DNA of 64,000 nt, taken from NCBI RefSeq assembly GCF_949628215.1, contig NC_134281.1, positions 13,712,501-13,776,500 on the forward strand, in the 5' to 3' direction. A program made the translations under genes and the position numbers. The notes under the pieces were generated by a model. It was not told the DNA's origin. It worked only from the letters and a program-made list of their open reading frames with translations, and ran no database searches. This document shows positions 41,867 through 63,200 of the stretch, in pieces. This DNA comes from Phalacrocorax aristotelis (taxonomy: Eukaryota > Chordata > Aves > Suliformes > Phalacrocoracidae). Positions within the stretch are counted from its first letter, which is position 1, and every line of letters begins with the position of its first letter.

Positions 41867-44440
41867 CTAATGCAATAGAGGTATATTGAGAGATAAAATT
41901 TTGCAGTAAATGTTGAATATTTGCACTGTGTGAAACACTGGAACACACTGACTAACAAACTTCAGAGCCAGTAAGTGAATGTTTTTAGTGGCCCTAAATT
42001 ACACTATTTTCAAAGCAGGATTAGCTTGGATGTATAAGAGGGACTGATTGGGTTCAGAGAAGAATAGCAAAGCGTGAAAAGAACAAGCTGTTTAAAATCT
42101 ACGTCTGCCTCTCAGATGTTGCTGTTCTCTGAAGAGCAGTTTATTAATTACATGCTATCCTCCTCCTCCTCGCCATCATCGTTCCAGTTGTACCAACTGG
42201 CACCACTCCAAACTGAGTCCTCTTGCAGTAGTAGGTGCTTCCCAAACACAGCGTAAAAATCAGCCCTAATGTATCAAATTCCTTTTTTGTCACTCAGTCT
42301 GCAACTTCAGTTTCTTTTGCTCTTCTGTTCTGCAGAGTGACAGTTGATTATACAAAGGAGCTGAACTTGGCTCCTCTCTCTCCATTTTTTTACTTCAGTT
42401 GGCAAAACAGGGTTTTTTTTGCTGTAAGGTCCTAAGCAAGCTAGATTTCATCAACCATTTTTTACTACCTAGAATTGAACTTCAGTGGCAAATTTCAGCT
42501 GTAGAACTGTTCCCTCTTCACCCTAAATGTAAAGTTGTTCAGACCCAGAATGGACAAAATAGAGATGTAAGCAAAAACCAGTGATTTTTTACCTTCCATG
42601 TCTAAGTAGACAATTCTATGCAATTAAAACATTCATTTCTTTACAGTAGGGAACCAAATTTTCTTATTGTCCAAAATTATTTAAAAAAACAACAGGCATT
42701 CAAGAAGCCTGACAGGTGGGCCATGCAAAGAATAACAGTCTATTAAATATGTTTACCTATTCTTACGGCACAGATAAAGGCTACAAGCACAAATCTGATT
42801 TTTAAGGATAGACTTATCACTGTGGAGGGGAAATAGACTGAGACCCTAGAAGATTGACATTAGCTATTTGTCAAAAGAGCAATTACAATAGGAACATTAG
42901 ATTGACAAGCTTCCCCTCAGACTCTTTCAAAAATGCCCGAGCTTGATTCAGAGATAACTCCTTTGAGAAGACACTTTTAGTCTTCATGGGTGGAATTCAT
43001 CTCTGCTGACATCAGATGTCTAAAATATAGGTATCTAGTCTGAAGTGGTCACCTCAGTTCCCTCTAAAATCAATAGAGGTAGATCCCTCTGTGGGGTGAT
43101 TCATCTAACCTGAAAACAGATGTATAAGATTGGTACAGTGAATATTTCTCCAGAGGTGTCCACTTGTATCTCCATCGACCACAGAGAGTGTAGACACCTA
43201 ACCAGCAACCTGACCTCTAAAGGGCTAAAAGCAGATAAGCCATTTAGATAAGGATAAAGCCATGTTACCCTTTCTAACATAGTAGTGATCTGGCATAGTG
43301 ATGTAATCAGCACCTCTCACAATAGTTTGTCTCATTTTAATAAATTCAGCAAATTCTGGCATTTCATTGCATGCTTCTACCATCAATCCCCTGGATCACT
43401 GCTGTCACTTCCTTGCCCAGACTTCCACAAAACCACTGGTTATTCCTTCTTTTTTACCTATCGGCTCTGGTAAAGCAGGCATAGTGTCCACGTTAGTAAG
43501 TCACAACAATCTTATCAAGTCAACTCTGCAAGACAACATGTCAGTTGGAAAGCAGTTGCTTTATCTTTAATTAGAAACTGGTGCGTTAAAACCAGTTTTG
43601 ATAAACTGGATGTTTTGAAATAAGCTGCTCTGGACAAGAACTGACTAAAACATTCTCAGGCCCATTGGTAGATGTCTTCAACAACTCCTAGAGGAGATGC
43701 ATGGTTTCAGAAGCCTGGAGAAGGGCAAATATACTGTCCACCAATTGAAAAAAAAAAAAAAAAAGAGAGAACAACAGGAAATGGGAATTAGGACTAGTCT
43801 TTTAAAGTTAATCTCAGAAAAGTGGGGATCAAATAATCAAATAAAGAACCTAAGTACCTAGAAAATAGCAGAGAGATTTGCGGACGTCGTTATGGGTTTC
43901 ATAGTGCCAATATGCTGACTCTAGCTGGTTTGTATTAATGCTTCTATTTTCTTTTCTCTTTCCTCTAACTTCTGTATACCTTTCGTTTTCAGACCGGTGA
44001 TAATTCCCTCTATAAAGGCATGGAAAGCATACAGGACATTATGTGACTCTCAGAAAGAAACACCTTCAGCAATACGCCAGCGTGAGCACATTTCACTTGT
44101 TGGTGCTCCTGGGTGATACAGTGACATGTTGATGTACCATAACTCCTTTGACACATGGCACAACATTTCTAATTTTCACCAACGTTTCGAATTTTATTGG
44201 AAGCCCAGCTCGATCCGGGTGTGTTAAACCCAGCCTCAGGCATGCAGTGACTGTGTGACACCACCGGCTGCCATTTTGGGGGGGTGGGGTGGCGCAGGGA
44301 GCTTCTCACTGCAGAGAAAGGCCTGAAACATTCCATTATAAAAACACAAAAGAAGAAAATAAATTTTAAATGTTTATGTATTTAACTGCTAAAATCTCTT
44401 AAACCAACGTTACAATTTCTGGTAAATAAAACATGCGTTC
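41867..44440. other. Intergenic region upstream of SEC61A1
   Basis: No gene is recognised in these 2.6 kb. The region holds an A17 tract at 43,748-43,764 and a G-run (ggggggg) near 44,277-44,284. Composition rises to GC-rich at the right end, where the CpG island begins. Confidence 0.6.
43748..43764. repeat. Poly-A tract
   Basis: Seventeen consecutive A bases are followed by a short GA run. It could be the tail of an old retroposed fragment, but no source sequence is recognisable upstream. Confidence 0.8.
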
Positions 44441-44537
44441 CTCAAAATAATCTACGACCTCAACACCTCGCCACAGCCCCTCTCGGAGGACGTGCGGGGT
44501 TCTACATCGCGTTAAGATGGCCGTCGAGGGACCCAAG

Positions 44538-44556
44538 ACCACAACTCCCAGCAAGC
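44538..44556 (+). promoter_or_regulatory. ZNF143/Staf-like site
   Basis: The 19 bases match the vertebrate promoter motif ACTACAATTCCCAGCATGC at 16 positions. ZNF143 sites of this type are common in CpG-island housekeeping promoters. The site reads on the + strand about 320 bases before the SEC61A1 start codon. Confidence 0.6.
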
Positions 44557-44577
44557 CGCGCGCCATCTCGCCTTCTG

Positions 44578-44607
44578 ATTGGTTGCATAGGCCCGCGGGA
44601 AGCCAAT
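44578..44607. promoter_or_regulatory. Pair of CCAAT boxes (NF-Y type)
   Basis: An inverted CCAAT (ATTGG, 44,578-44,582) and a direct CCAAT (44,603-44,607) lie 20 bases apart between the two ZNF143-like sites. Neither has CCACG at the nine-base spacing needed for a classical ER stress response element. Confidence 0.55.
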
Positions 44608-44659
44608 AAACATCAGAGGCTTTCCGCCTTTCTTGGAGGGTGTGGTTTGTACTGGTGGT

Positions 44660-44678
44660 GCATGACGGGAGTTGTAGG
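44660..44678 (-). promoter_or_regulatory. ZNF143/Staf-like site, opposite orientation
   Basis: The reverse complement matches ACTACAATTCCCAGCATGC at 15 of 19 positions, including the TACAA and CATGC ends. With the site at 44,538 it forms an opposed pair around the CCAAT boxes. Confidence 0.5.
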
Positions 44679-44722
44679 CACCTTGCGGTCCCGGCGGCGG
44701 TCGCTTGGGGACGGCTCGAGCG

Positions 44723-44800
44723 ATGACGCCTGCGCGGCGGCGGCCGGCGAACGCGGCGCGTGGCAGGAAGCGGAAGGGGGCGGCCGGGATCGATCCCTGA
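44723..44800 (+). other. Candidate upstream ORF in SEC61A1 leader
   Basis: An ATG at 44,723 opens a frame of 25 Arg/Ala-rich codons that stops at TGA 44,798-44,800, ending 57 bases before the main start codon. It matters only if transcription begins upstream of 44,723, which the sequence cannot show. Its initiation context (gcgATGa) is moderate. Confidence 0.3.
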
Positions 44801-44804
44801 CGTG
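44798..44804 (+). promoter_or_regulatory. UPRE-like TGACGTG
   Basis: TGACGTG is the core of the unfolded-protein-response element bound by XBP1 and ATF6. The flanking base is T rather than the preferred G or A. It lies 54 bases before the SEC61A1 ATG. Regulation of translocon genes by the unfolded protein response makes this plausible, but the motif is short. Confidence 0.4.
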
Positions 44805-44857
44805 TCCATCGGAGGCCGCCGCTGCCGTTCGCTCTTCGCTCCCGTCCGGCGGCCGCC

Positions 44858-55018
<10,161 letters not shown>

Positions 55019-55358
55019 ACCTAGCTTCTCATGGACCCAGGAAAGAGGGGAGGAACATTCTCAAAATATAGCCAGTCAGGTGAAAAGAAGTTATGTAAAC
55101 TTGATAATGTCATTCTACAGGAACACATATTTTAATAATGTTTCCAAAGCGCATTCCCTTATGTTCAAACTTTTCTAGCATACTGTTTGCATTTTATAAA
55201 TTGATGAGGAAAAATGTGCAAAAAAAATTTTTTAAGAATATTGTTTTTTAACTATATGTTAGGAGAATCAGCTTTCTGAATTGGATTTAGTTCAATGACT
55301 CTTGAAATTATTTTGAGCCCCTTTCAAATTTAGTATTCCTGAAGCCTTTACAGGTTTT

Positions 55359-55364
55359 AATAAA
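55359..55364 (+). terminator. SEC61A1: Proximal polyadenylation signal AATAAA
   Basis: Canonical AATAAA 341 bases after the stop, followed by TG-rich sequence ('tgcttgttaagtgaatgtttgg'). Confidence 0.55.
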
Positions 55365-55931
55365 TGCTTGTTAAGTGAATGTTTGGAAGGGATTTTTTTC
55401 CATTTAACTTGTTTTTGTAGCTGCTTTGCAGTAGTGGTGAGAAAAATCTCTCCCTCTAATGCTCAAGTTCCATAATTATGGTTGTAAGCACAAACAGTGT
55501 TTAATGTGTTCAGTTTTGTGTTTCTTTTTTCAGTATGGCAGATTTGGAAGGCAGTTGTTTCTTTTTACTAAATGATATCTCTAATTCCAAACGTTTTGTC
55601 TTGTGATTACTATGCTAGACTTTGTCAGATGTTGAATATTGGCTTGAGAGCTGTCAAGTTTCTGTGCAAGATATGAATGCATTGTTTCCAACCACCCCTC
55701 CTTCATAGGCAGAAAACTCAGGTCAATCTAGATTCTGCCAGTCTGTGCCTAAGAGTTGCAACTTTGAAACTTGGTCATACTGGCAGCTTTGTGAAACCTT
55801 CTAATTAGTTTTCAATGCCATTAGTGGTAGTACTTCTAGTTCTGATGCCCACTGAAAGAAACGGATGTTATGGCTGCTTAGACACAAATCTGCTTGTGCT
55901 TTTTTGCTAAAGCTAAGTTTCTGTCATTGAT

Positions 55932-55937
55932 AATAAA
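55932..55937 (+). terminator. SEC61A1: Middle polyadenylation signal AATAAA
   Basis: Canonical AATAAA followed within 15 bases by 'tggtcttgtag'. It may be used as an alternative end. Confidence 0.35.
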
Positions 55938-57177
55938 TGCTGGTCTTGTAGCAATCAGGATGTTATCTGACTTCTCATATCTAGTGAATTTTGAGTTTCA
56001 TTACCACAAAGGAGTGTGAAAAGAGTATGTGTCACTTGGCTGTTTCAATAGATCTAGATATGGGACCCATGTCAGATAACTCTTGTAAGTTGCTTATGCA
56101 GAAGGCTTTTCCGCCCTATAACCTCACTGACTTGAATGGTGTGTAGAAAAGTACTTTTTCAGAAAGTATTGGGACTCCTCCTTTTTTTTGAAGATAGCAC
56201 CTTCAAATTGGAGAAGTTACAGTAAAAGGCTTTAATCACCAGGATAATGCATGATTTTCCATTTCAATTTAGATTGTCAGTACTAATCAGGTGCCTCGGA
56301 CCAAATGCAAATATTTTCATATGAGTCTTGTAAATACACTTTTCCTCAATCAGTATTGGACAATGTGGAAACCAGAATGAGGAGTTATAATGTTGGAATG
56401 TTTCTCTACACTGCGTCAGCATGCCTTTTGTGCATTTTTGATTGTTGGGCTGACAGTATATGAATTACTGTTTCTGCTTGGAGTGATGGGACTCTGTTAT
56501 GTACCCAAGGAGCACAGATGACACCCAGAAGCCCCTGTTAATGCACTGAGCTCAAATACCAAATGCGTGGGAAATCTGCAAAGTTGGAAGGAGATACACC
56601 TCTTAATAAAAGCGAAACTCCTGGGGTGAGGATCATAATTGGAAAAGGAGCGAAAGTATTGGGATAAAGTATCCATGAAATGCTCACTACCAACCACCGC
56701 TATTACTTCACACTACGTTCAGTGATTTTTTTTTTTTTGTCTTTCATAAAGTACTGGTGTGCCACAGCACAATTTGGATGTGAAATGAGGGACAGTTAAA
56801 AAATGACTTTAAAAGGAGAGGGAAGGAACGTGGTGTGGTAGTCCTGCTCTGGGGATTTTTTTGTTGTTGGTTTTGCAGGAAGCCCAGTAAAAATTTTGTT
56901 TTGAAATCAAAAGGACTCCACTTTTGGGCACGCAGCTCTGGCTGGGCTGGAGCTGTACTTGTATTTTCAGTCATATCATCTTTTTGGACTGGTTGCAGTT
57001 TAGACCATTAGCTCATCAGCGTCTAAGCAGCACTTGTTCTATGCATCTGTATTTTTGTTGTCTAGTGGTGAAATCTTTGTCTGTTATCAAGCAGCTATGT
57101 CCTCAAAGCAGGACCTGCTGATCATACAGTGATGTTCACAGAAAGAAATAATGCCTAAACAGTCTGCTTTATAATGA

Positions 57178-57183
57178 AATAAA
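57178..57183 (+). terminator. SEC61A1: Distal polyadenylation signal AATAAA
   Basis: Canonical AATAAA followed by a strong T/G-rich element ('gcttggcttctggtgcgttg') at 20-40 bases. It is the most convincing gene end on sequence grounds. Confidence 0.55.
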
Positions 57184-57205
57184 GTACGTCTTTGGAGCTA
57201 ATGCT

Positions 57206-60200
57206 TGGCTTCTGGTGCGTTGAATACTGTTACATTTCTAACGCTTGCAGAATAATTACCTGCCTACGAGACTGTGAAAGTGATCCCTCTCAAAACAGCT
57301 GTTTAGTGTCAGCGTAAAATACAAATTGTAATTGCTTCAAGGTCTTCTCTCAACAATAGGTTGCTAAATAAACACAACCTTAACCATTCTTCTGGACTTT
57401 TCTGTTCCAGAAGAGCAGCAACTGAAAAGGTGCTGCACAAGTAAATAGTGGGAAAGCGAAGCAACAACTTACCCATTTGACGAAAACTCTATTTCCATAT
57501 GAAATACAAGTGCCAGTCTTTTTTGTAGCGTGATAGTAACAACATTCTCAGAGGGCAAAGCAATATTGAGTTTTTAAGAGTAACTTGGGAGTAAGGAAAA
57601 ATTCTATCTTCCTCTTGAACAGAAACATACTAGTACTTTAAAGCAAATTTACTTAAAGTACTGGTACTGGATGCAAGGAGTTCAGCCAAGATTTGGGTCG
57701 TGTATGAAGCTGTTTTAAGCAACAGCTTGATTTCTCCCTTGCTGTTTTTATTTCTCCACAGGAAACTTTGCAGTGATAACTGTACTGTAGTTGCTGTAGG
57801 AATATCATGTCATCACACATACAATCACAGAAGTAATTGAAATCACTGTAGATGTGATGAGTTATCAGCAAGACAGCCAGGTCAAATACCAACACCGAGG
57901 CAACGTCTGAGGTCCTCTTTCTGCTGGTATATTTTAAGGGCAGAATTCTTCACGTAGCCTTCTCTGCCCTGTACATCTCCTATGGGAGCTTGTGCCGTAG
58001 CACTTCAGCGCTGCGGGTCCGATTTTGTCCCTGTTGCCATTATTCAGGAAGCCTTAAAAATCATTTGGTTTATTCTAGTTCACTTATTCCTATCTCTATA
58101 TAAGTTTGAGATGGCAAACAAAGGGACCTTTTTTCCTAGTTCATCAAACATTTTGTTTGTTCTTGGGGGTTTTTTTGTTTTTATTTTTAAAAAAATTCCT
58201 TTTGGCTGCAACTATAAAGGTTGTTGCTTTTCTCTGTGAAATGTTTCATGGCTGCGCTGCCTTGATTTCTTCTAGGGATAGCCCTGTCCCTGTGCTCTAG
58301 ACAGACTGATTTGTGAAATAGATTTCCTGGCCAGTTTTTGGTAAAGGAGGAAGCCGAGCGGCCTCATAACTGCTTTTCCTAATTGTTCTCTCTTCCAGCA
58401 AGGAATAATAAGCTTTAGGAGGCCTTCAATTTTATCATGGCTTTGGGGAGTTTCACACAGGTTTTTGGAAGCTGTTGTGTGCTTACCGATGTGGCATGAC
58501 ACAGCTGGCAGGTCCTCAATCAGCCCTTGCTGCCTGGAATGCTAAAGCTGCTTCCTGATGTGTTGCCGCGTGCTGAATGAGCGTCCGAGTCTTTCCCACA
58601 GCGAGTGCACGTCTTTCCAAGTACATGATGGCTGCAGGGTGTTATCAACAGTAAAGAAGAGTGCTTTCAGAAAAAGTGTGCAGGCGAGGGAGACCAGTGA
58701 CATTTCTGAAACTGTTTTCCTTGGTACGTGGCTTGGACAGCCTGCCATCTCCCTTTCTCTTGCTGCTCCCGCTGCCAGCTTTCTGACACGAAATCCCAGC
58801 CTTCCCCGGCTTCCTGCCTAAAAAGGTCACTGTTTGAACTGCGGCCAGCGGCACTGTGGGCACCCGCCTGGCTGCGCAGGGAGATGTGCAGGTGTGCAGA
58901 CAATGCCCGCTTGTTTTGGGGGGCCTGGGTCTGTGAAACATGGGGCCCTCCGGCTTCACCAAGCCCCCCCCCGAAGGATGGACGCTGGCACGCCGAAGGA
59001 GAGCATTTGCCCGCCTGGTGGCAATGTTACACTGCGATTCAAGGCACCAGGTTCAAGGCAATTTGGATCAGTGAAACGTGTATTAAATCTGTTCCAATGT
59101 GTGTTCTTTCTTTTCCTTTGCTGCTACGCTGATGGGTGTCATCCAGTGTAACAAGTTGGGAACAGAGTTCGCCAATATTTGTTTGTACTTCCTAGAATCA
59201 GGGCCAGGATTGAGGTTGTTTTAAGTGGAAATGCTTGAAATTATCATCTTCTCTCTTTAGAAAGTTTATAATACTTTATAATATTTTTCAAGCACACTAG
59301 GTGCCAAGGGGCAGTTGCTGTTCCAGCCACTTAGTCTGCTGATATTGCTATGCAATTTAAGCCCAGACTGAGACGGTCTGTGGGATTGGAAAGAAGACAA
59401 AAAAGTATTTAAAAACAAAATCAATATTCTAAGATGGGGACCTAATTAGTCAGCTAGACTTTAAGCTGCTGGTTCTTAATATGCTACTGGATGGATCTGC
59501 TAAAATTGAAACTCTTCTGTGGGCCAGGTTCTAGCAGTCCTCTGGCTATTGCTAATGTGACAGTAGCCAAGCTGGCAGCGCTTGGCAGAAAGGAAATACC
59601 CTGGCGATTGGCACCTCCTTTGGCAGTGCTATCAGAGGGGCTGGAGACTGAATGAGCGCAGACATGATATAGTTTGTCATCGCAGAGTGGGCTGTCAAGG
59701 TCAGAGATGGGGTGCCTGCTCTGAGACATTTCAAGAAGACTGGGCCAGTCAATTTTCCAGCAATATGAATACCTGAGAGCTTGAAATAGAGGGAACAAAT
59801 AAAATAGAAGAACAGTTCGGATATAAATTTTTAGAAAGTTGGTTTTTTATTGCTTTGGAGAAAATCAGGACACATGGCACATATGAAATCCGAGATTTTC
59901 TTTATGGATTAAGGCTAAAGTAGATGGCTCCAAAAACGGCATGAGCACTGTTGGGGCAATATTAGCTATCTGAAATTTCAGATGGCTATTATCGACTTTA
60001 ATCTTCAGTGTGTCTTTAGGCATTTGAAGTTCTTACAGCTCTGATGTGTCTCTTCTGTATACCTGTAGTGTGAAGCTTTATAAAAGAAAAAGGCAGTTCC
60101 AGGCACATGGGAGCAGGAAACAGCGAGCAGAACACTTTGCATTATTAACTTCACTATGTAAGTGTGAATTTTATTTTTGTTTAAATAGCTTTATCTTTTG

Positions 60201-63200
60201 GCAATGCAAGAACAAGGAATTGTTGCTGCTGCTGGATTCCCAAGGGCTGCAGAACTATGCCTAATGCATCTAGAGCAAGACCTCACCATGACCACAAATG
60301 TCGTCATTTATACACTGATTTGGGATCGCTGAGCTCAGCTGCAGAGAGTAACAGGTGGGTGTGTGGTGACATAGGGCTGTGAGGGAAGTGTGGGAAGAAG
60401 TAATGTAGGAGCCAAGGTAGGGAGAGGGTGGGTCCTTGTGAAGCTGGAATGTGGTGGTATGATATGCCTATAGTTAAGATGAGCGCGTATAAGAATGTTC
60501 TTGGGCTCTAGGATTTTGATGACTGCTGACAACAAACCGTGAGTGTGTTGTGCTGATGGGGATGGTGACTAAAATTGCAAAGGGGTACCCGCCTACAAGA
60601 TCTCCCCAGTAAAAGAAAGCCCGGAATATGTGTGTACCATAGAAACTGATGTTTTGTTTAGCCTTGGTATCACAGCCTGACTTGGTGTTCCCTTTCCAAT
60701 ATGCAAAGCTTTCTTTGTATTCTGCAGATGTAGAAACTTGTAAAACAGGGAAGTGTGTTTGTTAAAAGCACTTAGGAAAGGAATTAATTTATCTCAGATG
60801 TTTGAGGATGGGGCTTGAACAGGTGATCTTCAAGTTATAAGAGCAGCATTTTTTTTTCTTAACCTGGCCTCTCTTGCTTTAGGTAACTCTTGAAAGGAGA
60901 GATTGGGGGGGTGGGGTTTAACTTTAGAAAGGTGGAAAAGAGCTGCCTGTTATCTCAGTGCCTCCCATTTCTTGAGCAGTGCAGGCTAGTGGAAGCAAGC
61001 CAACATTGCTGTCACTTTTTTTTAGCTTTAAACACTTGTATCTACCTTTTTGTAGTGGATAGCTGGAAGCTTGCATGATCCTTTAAACTGGAATGGTGAT
61101 CGGGTATCTCAGGTGTGAAAATAGAAGAGCCCTAGCTGTAGAGCAAATAAACTAGTAGGGTTTCCATTTTTTCTGGAGTGGATTCTCAGCTGTAACTTCT
61201 ATTGCAGGAGTTGCTTGTTTTGCATAAGAGCCCCCTTTTTGGTGGGTACTGGCTGTAATTACAACATGAGAGACACTTCTGGCTCCAAAGATTGTATAGT
61301 CTGAATTAATAAAAAACCAAAACAAACAACTTTTTATTAAAAAAAAAAAAGGAAATGCTGTAGAGAAGGACAGGACTTGTCCCTGGTCATATGGCTGGTC
61401 ATTGCAAGAGTCCTGACTCAAATACAGGGTCTGTACCATGCCACCTCTGTACTTACCTCTTCCATTGATGCTGCCTGTTCTTGAAGCGCCAGAAAGAAAT
61501 ATTAACTCTGTAGAAATGGAAATGCAGATCCAAACTGCACACATGCATGGATATAAAGTAGGTGTCTTTAAAACATAACTATGAGCCGCTTATTCATGAA
61601 GTAGTATACTTCGTTCTGTCCTTAATCCCAAAATCAACATGTCAGCTTTCTGTAGGAAAAAGAGGGTCAGAGAATTGAGTGGTCCATGTGCCAGAGTGGT
61701 CATGTTTTCCTTTGTTCTTGCAGAATTGCTGAGAGATCACAGCCTTGATGTTATTTCATCTTTGTAGAATATCTCTACTTCTCCAGCGAGTGTTTCCTTT
61801 ATGCATAGTCCATTAGGTGATGGTCAGAGTTTTGAGTGCCTGCAATTCATCAAGTTTAACACTTTACATTTACTATAAGAGAAGACAAAACCATTTCTCA
61901 GTTTTTGGTGGTTAAAAATAATTGCTATAGAATCAACTCAAATCTGGATCATCTCCCTAAGCAGAGGTGACAGATTGATGCTATCAGGGTTCTAGAAGGT
62001 GTTATTGGAGAAATAATGAAATTGCCTGAAGGCTGCTACGTTGCTACAACCCAGGGAGCTTTGAATGAGTATAATGAAGGAGAAGCACCCTCCACAAATC
62101 CGGAGAAAGGATCATAATTTAGCCTGGGCTCCAGCTCACAACTTGAAAGATCTGAGTAAAAGCCTCCATCCTACTTTCTTGTGTTCTATGGGTGGGTCTG
62201 TACTGGGAGGTTCTTGCACTAAACAGGTATTGCTCATGTCAGAGCTTCAGTCCCTCTGTGGAAGTGACCCTTAGACTATCCACACCTCACATTTCCCCCT
62301 GATAATGTGCTGTAGCAAAGGTAAACACATTGAAGAGGACTCTGTATCCATGAGGATGGGGAAGCAGGGGAGGAAGGAGGGATTAAATAGGACAAAACTG
62401 AATTTGTTCCTGTAATTGTAGTTTGCCAGGACACCCCTGATATGAGTTGAGGTGTAGCTAGCATCTTCTAGCATTTGAATGGGAGACTGAGGGAGGGGAG
62501 ATAAGAAGGGAAACCCTCTCATCTGCATGCAGCACACTGATGGGTGTATCTCTCTGGTCCTGAGGAGCTCAGCTGTGCTCTGGTCCCTGCTTGGGGTGGG
62601 GGGGCAGCGAGACTCTGGGTGACAGGTACTGATGGACTTAAAGTACCTGGCTGGATATCTGTTTGTGCCTGGGGGATTTCCATCTGCATCTGATGTTCCC
62701 TGGTGTTTCTACAGTAACAGAAAGATGCTGTTATGAGGGGAAAAGTGTGAGCAAGGACACGTTCTGTGCCTGCTGCAGAGTCGCTGTGCAACCTTATGGC
62801 TGGGTATCGGTTAATCTCCCTCTGGCTACCTGTTAGATTTCATCTTTCTCATATCAGGATTTGTTAAATGCTCTGAAGCATTTGTATGGGGAAAGGCATT
62901 CACAGAAGAGCTGTGCAGTGTATAATGAATCACTTCTATGGATTTTGCAGCTCCTTCCATTGAGTGTTTCTGTTACTAATAACACTTAAGTTACCTGCTA
63001 CCTCAGATGGTGGATAGCATCCTGCTGGCCTGCGGGTTTCCTGTGTAATCTGTCTCACAAATGCATTGAGGAGACCCAACAAGATCAAAACCGCCTGTGC
63101 TAAGCACAGCCCTGAAGCATAAGGTACAGGAAGCTAAGCTAGCACGTGCAGCCTACCAGGTTGTTTTCAGAAAGTATGTGAATATTGTACAGCCTGTAAG

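Larger units (their letters stand above)
55019..57205 (+). other. SEC61A1: SEC61A1 3' UTR
   Basis: There is no coding sequence. Three canonical AATAAA signals occur at 55,359, 55,932 and 57,178, so UTRs of about 0.36, 0.93 and 2.2 kb are possible. The longest agrees with the long 3' UTR usual for the gene. A T13 run lies at 56,726-56,738. Confidence 0.6.

Noticed and set aside
44578-44620. Classical ER stress response element (CCAAT-N9-CCACG)
   Set aside because: Both CCAAT boxes were checked; neither has CCACG at the required spacing.
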